Origin: Calothrix sp. FI2-JRJ7
Lineage (GTDB): Bacteria > Cyanobacteriota > Cyanobacteriia > Cyanobacteriales > Nostocaceae
Direction: 5' to 3'
Assembly (NCBI GenBank): GCA_019359675.1
Contig: JAHHGX010000091.1
Location: 372,001-436,000 of the forward strand
Length of the DNA: 64,000 nt
Of this stretch, positions 34,287 to 43,068 are shown piece after piece. Under the pieces are notes generated by a model that saw nothing but the letters and a program-made list of their open reading frames with translations, did no database searches and was not told where the DNA came from. The position numbers and the translations under genes were made by a program. The stretch's first letter is position 1. Each line of letters starts with the position of its first letter.

Positions 34287-36419
34287 TTATCTTTTATTAC
34301 CTGGTGTGCGTCCACCTTCGTCATTGCTGCCACCATGTGGACGGGAGTTACCTGGGTCACATCCTTCGGCGCCGTTTCCGATACCTTGGTTACAGGAACG
34401 TTTAGGTTTTTTGCGCTCCGAGTTGTCATCATCGTCATCATCGTCATCATCGTCATCATCGTTGTCGCGCGATTCAATTTCGGTTTTGTTTCCTCCACCA
34501 ATATACTCAGAAGAAATGTCGCTAACTTCACCTTTGCTAACTAATGCTTTGTAAATTAAAGCGCAAACTTCGGCGCGGGTTGCAACTTTATCAGCATTAA
34601 GAGTTTCGATATTTGGATAGTTAACGACGATACCGCGTTCGGTAAGGGCAGCAATAGAAGAGCGAACATCACTGCGAATGGTAGTAGCATCGCTGTAAGC
34701 TGCTAATATTGCTTCGGTTGAACCTGTAACTGTGTAATTCAAACCGCGCGCTATTGCTAGCATTGCTTCCAGACGCGATAAAGCTTGAGTTGGTTTAAAT
34801 TGATTGCCAGAGCTATTTAAAAATCCTGTTTGATAAGCTTCGCGAATTGCATTAAATCCCCAGTAACGAGAGGAAACGTCGCTGAAGGAAGCTACTTTAC
34901 GAACTTTCGCTTTTTCAAATGCTTGGGCAATCATTGCTGCAAATTGGGCACGAGTTACTTGTTCTTCGGGACGGAAAGAACCATCGGGGAAACCTTCGAT
35001 AACTTCCATTGCTGCTAACTCGGCAATAAAATCTTTTGCCCAGTGATTTACAGATACATCCGAGAATTTAACTTGAATACCGTTTGCAACACCTACTTCA
35101 CGATAGTCCATCATCTTTTGACTGACATCGAAAGTTGAGGCGCCATCATCGCTAACTTCATTAACTTCCACCAGCTGGCTTGGCGCCGCTTTTAATGCTG
35201 CTGCTAGGTTAGAACTAGAAGCACTAATAGATTGTTGAACTAGCGCATATTCACCTTGGGTAAAAGATGCAGGATAAACGCTGCGACTGGCAACTGCTGA
35301 CAATCCTTCAAGTTGGAATTGACTGACATTGACTTGCTGCGAACTCCTTAAGAAAGTAACGCGCTGTTCGTTTACTTGGGTGAAATAATCGTAAGTTTTG
35401 CTACCTGAGTCAATGGCGCCATCAAAATTGCTATCTAAACCATAAACGGTGCGAACAACTTTATAGCCACTAGGATTATTTGACAAAATCAGATTGACAG
35501 CAGTATTTGCCGACAAACATTCAAATTCGCTGTAGCCGATAAAGCGATTTTGAGTATCATACAACCGGACAACAATTCTGTCGCCAGTTTTCAAACCCTT
35601 AACAAATTTGGCTTTTTGTTGGATTTTGTACTTATAATCACCCAAAAAGCGTTCTTTGAGATAACTCTTACCGCGTTTACCTTTTATAGAAACGCGCGCT
35701 ATCACTTCTTCAAAACTACCTGATGGTTGCAGAATTGCCAGACTGAAACCGGGTTTTTTGCTTTTTACGTCAACAGTTACAGCACTAACTTGCATACTAC
35801 TGCGACTAACAGCATTTATATTTGCTTCATCCTCACGACTAACCGCAGTTGTTCTGGCAGCGAGTACTTGACTGCGACGTTCAACAGTAGTGACACGACT
35901 GCTAATTTGTTCGTTAACAGTTCGTGTTTTGAGAATTGTTGCAGTCACTGACTGACTTGATTTCTGATCAATTTTGGCTATACTGCCAGATTCATCAGTA
36001 CGATAAACCCAAGCTTGGGTACTGCTAGCAACGACGACTTGCCAACCAGGAAGCAACGCTTGTGAACAAACTTCATCGGATTTTAAACCCAAACAGCCAT
36101 TAGACCAAGTTGTCTTTTCGGCTCTAAGAACGCGCAAAGAAGCAACTTCAACATTTGCGCGTTGAGAAATATCTTTGAAAACAGATGTTTTAACAACTTC
36201 CGGCAAATCATCGTCATCGTCATCATCATCGTCTGCACTTGTTTGTCCATCTGATAGTGCTAGTACTTTTGATTCTTGCGGATTAGTAGATTCTTCAATG
36301 CTGGTAGGCAACCCTGATGCTGCATTTGCAGAAGCTATTGGTGAAACCATTGCCACATACGCAACTGCAAAAATAACTTTGCTAAAAAAAGCCAAGAAAC
36401 TTTGATTTTGGTTTTTCAT
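34287..36419 (-). CDS. SLH-domain surface protein with poly-Asp tracts
   Basis: 710 residues. A signal peptide (FSKVIFAVAYVAMVSPIASANA) is followed by a nine-Asp tract near residue 64. A domain around 75-150 (SLRVLRAEKTTWSNGCLGL, then VCSQALLPGWQVVV) recurs in cyanobacterial exported proteins. The middle part is unassigned. From about 465 to 640 there are two to three SLH repeats (FSDVSVNHWAKDFI, GFPDGSFRPEEQVTRAQFA, FSDVSSRYWGFNAI) that bind cell wall. The C-terminus has a 13-Asp tract, then KKPKRSCNQGIGNGAEGCDP and a Gly/Pro/Asn tail. The Asp tracts are coded by GAT/GAC microsatellites (about 34424-34464 and 36208-36232) and may vary in length. It separates the Bax1-like and XPB-like genes. 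Confidence 0.85.
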   Translation of the reverse strand: MKNQNQSFLAFFSKVIFAVAYVAMVSPIASANAASGLPTSIEESTNPQESKVLALSDGQTSADDDDDDDDDLPEVVKTSVFKDISQRANVEVASLRVLRAEKTTWSNGCLGLKSDEVCSQALLPGWQVVVASSTQAWVYRTDESGSIAKIDQKSSQSVTATILKTRTVNEQISSRVTTVERRSQVLAARTTAVSREDEANINAVSRSSMQVSAVTVDVKSKKPGFSLAILQPSGSFEEVIARVSIKGKRGKSYLKERFLGDYKYKIQQKAKFVKGLKTGDRIVVRLYDTQNRFIGYSEFECLSANTAVNLILSNNPSGYKVVRTVYGLDSNFDGAIDSGSKTYDYFTQVNEQRVTFLRSSQQVNVSQFQLEGLSAVASRSVYPASFTQGEYALVQQSISASSSNLAAALKAAPSQLVEVNEVSDDGASTFDVSQKMMDYREVGVANGIQVKFSDVSVNHWAKDFIAELAAMEVIEGFPDGSFRPEEQVTRAQFAAMIAQAFEKAKVRKVASFSDVSSRYWGFNAIREAYQTGFLNSSGNQFKPTQALSRLEAMLAIARGLNYTVTGSTEAILAAYSDATTIRSDVRSSIAALTERGIVVNYPNIETLNADKVATRAEVCALIYKALVSKGEVSDISSEYIGGGNKTEIESRDNDDDDDDDDDDDDNSERKKPKRSCNQGIGNGAEGCDPGNSRPHGGSNDEGGRTPGNKR

Positions 36420-36597
36420 CCCACACCATATCGGCTAACTAAACGTCAAAGAAGCGATAATCACTTCTTGTCCTAGTTATCCCGCATGGCGCCTTAAACC
36501 AAACATCAAACACAAACCCTTAAGGAATTTTCATAAATTATGTAATTATACATAATAGTAAAATTATGGTGGGCAGTGCCCACCATACGCAGGTATT

Positions 36598-38097
36598 TTA
36601 AAAATTAGGTGTATCTCCTGAATCATTCCACAAACCTAATTGTTCAGCAGCGCGCGCAGTTTTCTTTTGCCCAGTACCATACACAACCTTTAAATTCCTC
36701 TTCTCCTCTTCTTTCCTTTGCGTCCTTTGCGGTTCATTCCTTCTTCTTGCCGAAGTACCTTCCTCAGTAGTATCTTCCGTCACCACCTCATACAAAACCG
36801 CTTGCTTATTCATCTCCTGACCCTTCCTCAACACCCGCCCCAACCGCTGCGTATATTCCCGTACAGACCCAGTACCAGATAAAATAATCGCTACCCTTGC
36901 AGCAGGCACATCCACCCCTTCATTCAACACATGAGAAGCAACCAAGCTCTTATACTCACCTTCTTTAAATTTGGTCAAAATCTCGTGCCTTTCTTTTACA
37001 GGAGTTTGATGAGTAATAGCAGGAATTAAAAATTCATTAGAAATTTTATACACAGTATTATTATCAGCGGTAAAAATTAATATCCTATCTGGATAATGTT
37101 CTGCTAATAAATCGGTGAGAATTCTAATTTTACCATCAGTACCCAAAGCAATCTCTTTCGCTTCACGATGGGCTAACATTGCTTTGCGTCCAGCTTGCGA
37201 CCGTGCGGATGCCATGACAAAATGTTGCCATCCTTGAATGCTGCCCAAAGATATTTTAGACTCTTTTAAAAAATCGTTGCGAATTTGCATCAATTGATTA
37301 TATCGCTCGCGTTCATGCTGCGATAATTTAACTTTAATTTGTACAATTTCGTGTTCAGCTAAAGCTTTCCCCGCTAAATCTTCCGCGCGCTTGCGATAAA
37401 TCTCCTTACCAATCAAAATATTTAAATCAGCGTGTTTACCATCGGTACGTTCGGGAGTTGCCGATAAACCCAGTCGATAAGGGGCAATAGCATACTCCGC
37501 AATTACTCTATTAAAATCAGTCGGTAAATGATGACATTCGTCAAAAATAATCAGTGCGTACATACTTCCTAACGTTTCCGCATGAATTGCGGCACTATCG
37601 TATGTCGCGACTAATATAGGACTTTTATCGCGCGAACCTCCTCCCAATAAACCTACATCCGCATCTGGAAACGCTGCTTTGAGATGCGCGTACCACTGAT
37701 GCATTAAATCTAACGTTGGCACCACTATTAATGTAGTTCGTGGTGTCGCTTGCATTGCCATTTGCGCTAAATACGTCTTTCCTGCTGCTGTCGGAAGCAC
37801 TACAACACCTTGCCTACCTGCCAACTTCCACGCTGCTAACGCTTCGCTTTGATGCTGGTAAGGTTCCATTTCGAGACTCGGCGCCATGTCTATAGCATAA
37901 AATGCTTTAGCATCGTCGATGAAATTGGTATTTTCAGCTTGTAACGATTCCACCAAAGCACGGTATTGAATCGCGGGAATACGGAATTTTTCTACCCGGT
38001 CATCCCATGTGGCAAAATCCATCCAACTTCTACCTTTAGGTGGTGGATGCAAAATTAATGTGCCACGATCAAAAGTTAAAGTAGGGGTGCGAGCCAT
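36598..38097 (-). CDS. XPB-like DEAD/DEAH helicase
   Basis: 499 residues, superfamily 2. Motifs in order: LPTAAGKTYLAQMA (Walker A), IIFDECHHLP (DECH box), LGLSATPERTDGKH (motif III), RILIFTADNNT, SHVLNEGVDVPAARVAI and QRLGRVLRKG (motif VI). The order and spacing resemble the XPB branch found with Bax1/DUF790 nucleases; the DUF790 gene lies downstream on the same strand. The C-terminal part (about residues 450-470, SARRRNEPQRTQRKEEEKR) is encoded by a dispersed repeat that has entered the gene in frame. The end, QKKTARAAEQLGLWNDSGD, appears native. ATP-dependent DNA unwinding in repair is inferred. Confidence 0.88.
   Translation of the reverse strand: MARTPTLTFDRGTLILHPPPKGRSWMDFATWDDRVEKFRIPAIQYRALVESLQAENTNFIDDAKAFYAIDMAPSLEMEPYQHQSEALAAWKLAGRQGVVVLPTAAGKTYLAQMAMQATPRTTLIVVPTLDLMHQWYAHLKAAFPDADVGLLGGGSRDKSPILVATYDSAAIHAETLGSMYALIIFDECHHLPTDFNRVIAEYAIAPYRLGLSATPERTDGKHADLNILIGKEIYRKRAEDLAGKALAEHEIVQIKVKLSQHERERYNQLMQIRNDFLKESKISLGSIQGWQHFVMASARSQAGRKAMLAHREAKEIALGTDGKIRILTDLLAEHYPDRILIFTADNNTVYKISNEFLIPAITHQTPVKERHEILTKFKEGEYKSLVASHVLNEGVDVPAARVAIILSGTGSVREYTQRLGRVLRKGQEMNKQAVLYEVVTEDTTEEGTSARRRNEPQRTQRKEEEKRNLKVVYGTGQKKTARAAEQLGLWNDSGDTPNF
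36711..36740. repeat. TTTGCGTCCTTTGCGGTT repeat inside the helicase gene
   Basis: The stretch CCTTTGCGTCCTTTGCGGTT also occurs at 58846-58868 in a purely intergenic hairpin. Here it is read in frame (as NEPQRTQRKEEE on the coding strand), so this is a palindromic repeat that has been inserted into a protein-coding gene. Confidence 0.75.
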
Positions 38098-38628
38098 TTT
38101 TTCGCGGTTCCCGTAATTGTACCTGTTTTATCTATTTATTACTAATAGCGCAAAAAGCGTATGATTCACCTATTTGTTGAAGGGCAAAGTTGGCAACGGG
38201 TTATAAACGGATGTAACGGATGTAGGACGGGAGCATCTACTTTCGGAAGGAACATAATTATTCGGCGCCAGAAACCTTACTATATGGTTGGTCTAAAAAA
38301 GCCTATCTGCCAAAAGTGGATGTTCCCTGTAGGACTTACGCTGCGTGGCACATAAAAAACGTAGGGTGCGTGACTGCTACGAAAAAACTTCAACGTAGTT
38401 ATAGGACTTATAGCAGTCACGCACCGACAAAGCGCCGAAGTGACAATATCGTAAGTCCTGGGATGAATGAATTATTTTTAAGGCGCCATAAATAATGGTT
38501 ACTGTTTTCACAAAATAAATAATCCGTTACATCCGTTCTTATCCGTTGCCAATTCACCCGCTACGCCACGTTTATCTGTCGGCGCTAATCTAAAATAGTA
38601 TCAGCTATAATTTCCCTTACTCCTCTAT
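38098..38628. other. intergenic region with nested repeats
   Basis: 531 bases between divergent genes (helicase and kinase). It contains an AACGGATGTAACGGATGTAG run (38205-38224), a MITE (38331-38459) and an ATCCGTTACATCCGTT run (38524-38539), so an AACGGAT array flanks the MITE on both sides in opposite orientation. No credible gene; a 64-codon frame from 38161 is made of repeat sequence. Confidence 0.6.
38331..38459. mobile_element. 129-bp MITE with AGGACTTACG termini enclosing a GGTGCGTGA hairpin
   Basis: AGGACTTACG (38331-38340) and CGTAAGTCCT (38450-38459) are perfect inverted ends, as in the elements at 9884 and 13707. The centre differs: instead of the AGAAACC motif it holds GGTGCGTGACTGCTA (38365-38379) and TAGCAGTCACGCACC (38411-38425), which elsewhere occur alone. 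One repeat family therefore appears nested in another, or ends are shared by different cores. No target duplication was recognised. Confidence 0.75.
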
Positions 38629-40818
38629 TTGATGAAGCTACCACTAACTCGACAAATTAATCTTGGTATAGCGTTGACGCTGTTACTGGTAATTTTTAAT
38701 GCAGCGCTTTCCTATCGTAATACTTTGAAGGTAGTCGAGAATGTACGGTCGGTTGCTCATACACATGAGGTAATTAGTGAGCTTGAAAAAACTCTGTCTA
38801 CGCTTAAAGATGCAGAAACTGGACAACGTGGTTATTTACTTACGAGTGATACCCGTTATTTAGAACCTTATCAGACTGCTATTAATAGAGTTAATCAACA
38901 AATTGGTGGTTTGCAGCAGCTAACGAGCGATAACCCTCAACAGCAGCAACGGATTGTTGATTTAAAAAAGTCTGTAGATACAAAGTTAACTGAGCTTGAA
39001 GATACTATTAATCTTAAGCGAACTCAAGGGCAACAAGCTGCTTTGCAATTGGTGCGAAGCAATAGAGGTAAGCTGATAATGGATAAAATCCGGCGCCAAA
39101 TTGCTGATATGCAACTCGAAGAAAATAAACTGTTGCAGCTACATAATGCTGAGTCTAAAGCTAGTATTGATAGTACATTATTATCTTCAGTTATAGCGAA
39201 TAGCGTAAATATACTAGGAATAGGAATTATTTATTACTTATTTCGTCGTGATACAATTCTTCGCTATCAAGAGCAAACCAAGCAAAATCAACTTTTTTCT
39301 GAGTTGCAAGCAGAGCGTAATCGTTTGAAAACGATGGTGCAACAATTACCTGTAGGTGCCGTAATAACAGATAATGAGGGAAAATTAATTCTTGGTAACA
39401 AGCAAGCAGAAAAGATTTTAGGACATGCATTTGTTACAACAGAAAATATGAATGATTATAATGAGTACCAAGCGAAACATCCAGATGGACGACCCTACGA
39501 AACTCACCAGTATCCAATGGTTCGCACTTTGACTACAGGGGAATGTGTTGTAGATGAAGAATTTAGGTATCCTCAACCCGATGGTAGCGAGCGAATTATT
39601 TATATTAGCTGTACACCTGTTCGCGAGTCAAACAAAATTATTGCTGCGGTTGCAACGTTCTATGATGTTACCCTGTTAAAAACAACCGAAGCAGAATTAC
39701 GTAGCAGCGACGAGAAATTTCGCCAGTTAGCAGAAAACATTCATGAAGTTTTTTGGATTTTTGACCCACGTAACGGCCAATTAATTTATGTTAGTCCCGC
39801 ATATGAGAGAATTTGGGGACGCACAGTTGAAAGTCTCCAAAATAATCCTATGGGGTGGAGTGAGGCTATTCATCCAGATGATAAACAACGTCATGCAGAA
39901 CAACACCAAGAAAATATACATCGTGGAACGTTAAATGTAGAGTACCGGATAATTCGTCCAGACGGTCAAGTGCGTTGGATTGAAGACCGAGGTTTTCCGA
40001 TTCGTAATCAAGAAGGAGAAATTTATCGAGTTGCTGGAGTAGCAGAAGATGTTACCGAACGCAAGCGCAAAGAGGCAGAAATTCAGCTACTTAACGAGAC
40101 ATTAGAGCAACGAGTCCAAGAACGCACTGTACAACTACAAGAAGTAAATGCCGAAATGGAGGCTTTTGCTTATTCAATATCTCACGATTTACGGGCGCCG
40201 TTACGAACGATGCAGGGTTTTGCTCAAGCTTTACAAGAAGACTACGGTGAGCAACTCGATGAAATTGCACACGAATATATTCAATATATAACCGAAGGCG
40301 CCGTTCAAATGGATGGTCTCATCGCCGATTTATTATCATACAGTCGTTTAACACGGGTTCAAATAGAACTACAACAAGTAGATTTGAATACCATCGTCCA
40401 AGAAGCATTGAAACAACTTGGCGCCGAAATCAAAGAAAAACACGCCTTAATTACAATAGATACGCTACCATCAGTAATGGCGCATCGTCCTACATTGATG
40501 CAAGTGATTACAAATTTAATTAGTAATGCCATTAAATTTGTAGAACCACTAACACAGCCAAAAGTACATATTTACGCACGCGAACAGCAAAATTTAGTAT
40601 ATTTATGGGTTGAAGATAATGGTATAGGTATTGCACCCGAACACCAAGAACGAATTTTCCGAGTTTTTGAACGCTTACACGGTACAGAATCTTATCCAGG
40701 TACAGGTATTGGTTTAGCTATTGTACGGAAAGCCGTAGAGCGTATGAATGGCAAAGCTGGGGTAGAATCACAAGTTAATAGTGGCAGTCGGTTTTGGATT
40801 GAATTGATAAAAAGGTAG
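38629..40818 (+). CDS. sensor histidine kinase, CHASE3-PAS-PAS
   Basis: 729 residues. N-terminal membrane helix (LGIALTLLLVIFNAALSY), extracytoplasmic CHASE3 domain (about 30-175, LKDAETGQRGYLLTSDTRYL), second membrane helix (SVIANSVNILGIGIIYYLF), a coiled linker, then PAS about 235-350 and PAS/PAC about 360-480 (VFWIFDPRNGQLIYVSPAYE; DVTERKRKEAE). HisKA with the phospho-acceptor in SYSISHDLRAPLRT-type AYSISHDLRAPLRT near 525, and HATPase_c with NLISNAIKF, VEDNGIGI and GTGIGLAIV. Membrane sensor with unknown signal; no REC domain of its own. It may feed the Rcp1-type regulator downstream. Confidence 0.93.
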   Translation: MMKLPLTRQINLGIALTLLLVIFNAALSYRNTLKVVENVRSVAHTHEVISELEKTLSTLKDAETGQRGYLLTSDTRYLEPYQTAINRVNQQIGGLQQLTSDNPQQQQRIVDLKKSVDTKLTELEDTINLKRTQGQQAALQLVRSNRGKLIMDKIRRQIADMQLEENKLLQLHNAESKASIDSTLLSSVIANSVNILGIGIIYYLFRRDTILRYQEQTKQNQLFSELQAERNRLKTMVQQLPVGAVITDNEGKLILGNKQAEKILGHAFVTTENMNDYNEYQAKHPDGRPYETHQYPMVRTLTTGECVVDEEFRYPQPDGSERIIYISCTPVRESNKIIAAVATFYDVTLLKTTEAELRSSDEKFRQLAENIHEVFWIFDPRNGQLIYVSPAYERIWGRTVESLQNNPMGWSEAIHPDDKQRHAEQHQENIHRGTLNVEYRIIRPDGQVRWIEDRGFPIRNQEGEIYRVAGVAEDVTERKRKEAEIQLLNETLEQRVQERTVQLQEVNAEMEAFAYSISHDLRAPLRTMQGFAQALQEDYGEQLDEIAHEYIQYITEGAVQMDGLIADLLSYSRLTRVQIELQQVDLNTIVQEALKQLGAEIKEKHALITIDTLPSVMAHRPTLMQVITNLISNAIKFVEPLTQPKVHIYAREQQNLVYLWVEDNGIGIAPEHQERIFRVFERLHGTESYPGTGIGLAIVRKAVERMNGKAGVESQVNSGSRFWIELIKR

Positions 40819-40877
40819 GGTGCGTGACGCTACGATACGTAACGTAATAAGATTATGGACTAATAGCGTCACGCACC
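40819..40877. repeat. GGTGCGTGACGCTA inverted repeat after the kinase stop
   Basis: GGTGCGTGACGCTA (40819-40832) and TAGCGTCACGCACC (40864-40877) are perfect 14-bp arms. The left arm begins at the first base after the TAG stop codon, suggesting use as a terminator. Third member of the GGTGCGTGA family. Confidence 0.8.
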
Positions 40878-40921
40878 TGGACAACGTCTTATGAGTTAGG
40901 AGTTAGGAGTCAACGATAAAA

Positions 40922-42430
40922 ATGCTCCATGTCTTAGTTATTGATGATAATAAAGCAGATCGTGCATTGGTAATTCGAGAACTAAAGCGCGAATTTGCTC
41001 AAATTGAGATTCAAGAAATTCTTGATAAAACGGAATTAGCTGCTGCCATAACTGCAAAACAATTCAATGCTGTTATTACTGATTATGACCTGCGTTGGAC
41101 TACTGGACTTGATATTTTAAGAACTGTTAAACAGTTATACCCCTACTGTCCTGTAATTATGTTTACTGGTACAGGTAGCGAAGAAATTGCGGTTGAAGCG
41201 ATGAAGTCTGGGTTAGATGATTATGTTCTCAAATCGCAATCTAAATATATTAAATTACCAATATCATTACGTATTGCGATTGAACGCTTAGAAAATCGAC
41301 GCTCTTCTGAGTTATTAGAAATTCAGTTGCGTAGATTACTGAATCAGTTGCAGATAGGAACGTTTAGGGCAAACAGTAATGGCAATTACATTGAAAGCAA
41401 TATAGTTTTTCTCAAATTACTAGGCATAGATAATTTAACACAATTACAAACCAGAGATATACTGAACATTCGCGAACACTACTTAATGTTAGAAAAGCTA
41501 CCAGAATCACAACAAGAGTTAGAAATTGAATTGCAACGTCCTGATAGTACATTTATTTGGATAGCTTTAAGTATAACTTTGAATGAGATTGATAAAGAAA
41601 AGGTACTTGATGGCTTGATTGAAGATATTACTGCACGTAAACAAGTTGAAATTGAAAGACAGCAGCTAAACTCAATTTTAGAACAGCGAGTCCAAGAACG
41701 AACTGCTGAACTCGAAGCTACAAATCGTGCGCTAGATGAAACAAATCAAAAGTTAATCATTGCAAACCAAGATTTAGAAACATTTAGTTACTCGGTTTCC
41801 CATGACTTGCGCTCACCACTACGTGCAATTCAGGGATTTGGTACAATACTGCAAAATCAACAACTTGAGCCAGAGCGTCAAAAAGAATATCTACAGCGTA
41901 TTATTATTAGCTCACAATCTGCTTCCAGACTTATTGATGATTTGTTAGCGTACAGCCGTATAAGTCGTAGCGAGTTACCATTAAGACTTATTGATTTGTC
42001 TTCTATAGTAGCAGAAGTATTAATGCAGTTAGAGTCAACAATACAGCAGAGACAAGCAACAGTACAAGTCCAAGAACCTTTACCTGAAGTTATTGGGAAT
42101 TATACTATTTTAAGTCAAATAATTTCTAACTTAGTAAATAATGCGATAAAATTTGTTGCTCCCGAAGTTAAACCTGTGGTGCGAATATATGCCGAACGCG
42201 CTCTTAATAAAATACGTCTCTGGATAGAAGATAATGGTATTGGAATTGCTCAGAACTATCAAGAGCGTATATTTACTGTATTTACACGCTTACATAGCAA
42301 TGACGAATATCCCGGTACTGGTATCGGTCTAGCTATCGTCCGTAAAGGCGCCGAGCGTCTGGGTGCCCATGTTGGTGTAGAATCACAGCCAGGACAAGGT
42401 AGTCGATTTTGGATCGAATTTAACTTCTAA
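40922..42430 (+). CDS. histidine kinase with N-terminal receiver domain (REC-PAS-HisKA-HATPase)
   Basis: 502 residues, soluble. REC at about 3-125 (VLVIDDNKADRALVIRELKR; acceptor Asp in AVITDYDLRWTTG; MFTGTGSEEIAVEAMK), a PAS-like domain about 140-245 ending in DITARKQVE, a coiled segment (QQLNSILEQRVQERTAELEA), HisKA with H in SYSVSHDLRSPLRA near 300, and HATPase_c with NLVNNAIKF, IEDNGIGI and GTGIGLAIV. An N-terminal REC ahead of the kinase core suggests a phosphorelay from another kinase, possibly the CHASE3 kinase upstream. Flanked on both sides by TAACTCC-type short repeats in opposite orientation. Confidence 0.92.
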   Translation: MLHVLVIDDNKADRALVIRELKREFAQIEIQEILDKTELAAAITAKQFNAVITDYDLRWTTGLDILRTVKQLYPYCPVIMFTGTGSEEIAVEAMKSGLDDYVLKSQSKYIKLPISLRIAIERLENRRSSELLEIQLRRLLNQLQIGTFRANSNGNYIESNIVFLKLLGIDNLTQLQTRDILNIREHYLMLEKLPESQQELEIELQRPDSTFIWIALSITLNEIDKEKVLDGLIEDITARKQVEIERQQLNSILEQRVQERTAELEATNRALDETNQKLIIANQDLETFSYSVSHDLRSPLRAIQGFGTILQNQQLEPERQKEYLQRIIISSQSASRLIDDLLAYSRISRSELPLRLIDLSSIVAEVLMQLESTIQQRQATVQVQEPLPEVIGNYTILSQIISNLVNNAIKFVAPEVKPVVRIYAERALNKIRLWIEDNGIGIAQNYQERIFTVFTRLHSNDEYPGTGIGLAIVRKGAERLGAHVGVESQPGQGSRFWIEFNF

Positions 42431-42468
42431 CTCTTAACTTCTAACTTCTAACTCCTAACCCCTAACTT
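42418..42468. repeat. TAACTTC/TAACTCC short tandemly repeated sequence
   Basis: Units TAACTTC, TAACTCT, TAACTTC, TAACTTC, TAACTCC, TAACCCC, TAACTTT follow each other with a 7-base period. The first unit encodes the last residues (N-F) and stop of the preceding kinase. GAGTTAGGAGTTAGGAGTC at 40893-40911, upstream of that kinase, is the same family in reverse. STRRs of this kind are typical of heterocystous cyanobacteria. Confidence 0.8.
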
Positions 42469-42475
42469 TGAATAA

Positions 42476-42922
42476 ATGAGTAGTCAAGATACTATACTAT
42501 TGGTAGAAGACAATCCTAAAGACGTTTTGCTAATGCAACGTGCGGTTCGTAAGGCAGGAATTGCCAACCCGCTACAAGTTGTTAACGATGGTGATGCCGC
42601 AGTACTGTACTTATCAGGACAGGCGCCTTACAATGACCGTAATAGTTACCCCCTACCTGTGCTGATTTTACTCGATTTGAAACTACCACGTCGGTCAGGG
42701 GCAGAAGTCTTAATGTGGTTACGGCAACAACCCGGCATTAAACGCTTGCCTGTTGTTGTTCTAACTGCTTCTCAAGAATACATCGATATTAACAACGTTT
42801 ACGACTTAGGTGTAAATGCTTATATCGTCAAACCTGTTGCTTTTAATGATTTAGTAGAAATTGTTAAAACTCTTAATTTACATTGGATACTTTTTAACGA
42901 AAAGCCACAAATAACTATATGA
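42476..42922 (+). CDS. single-domain response regulator, Rcp1 type
   Basis: 148 residues, one REC domain and nothing else. Acidic pocket E-D in ILLVEDNPKDVLLMQRAV, acceptor Asp in PVLILLDLKLPRRSGAEV near residue 66, Thr/Ser in VVVLTASQEYIDINNVYDLG and Lys in AYIVKPVAFNDL. The long insertion before the acceptor (SGQAPYNDRNSYPLP) and the ending match the Rcp1 family, which serve phytochrome-like kinases in cyanobacteria. It probably accepts phosphate from one of the kinases in this cluster; no output domain, so protein-protein contact is the likely output. Confidence 0.92.
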   Translation: MSSQDTILLVEDNPKDVLLMQRAVRKAGIANPLQVVNDGDAAVLYLSGQAPYNDRNSYPLPVLILLDLKLPRRSGAEVLMWLRQQPGIKRLPVVVLTASQEYIDINNVYDLGVNAYIVKPVAFNDLVEIVKTLNLHWILFNEKPQITI

Positions 42923-43068
42923 CTAACAACATTCCTTTAAATATTCTTAACCTTTCTATAATTCTCAAGACTTTAATAAAGTTTATATTATGCTAACTAT
43001 GTGATAATCTTTATATATTAATTATTGTTCACATTTATTGGTTACGTTTAATTTAAAAAGCTAAGTGT

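Noticed and set aside
38161-38355. 64-codon plus-strand frame between helicase and kinase
   Set aside because: Built from ATCCGTT-type and MITE sequence; composition is not protein-like.
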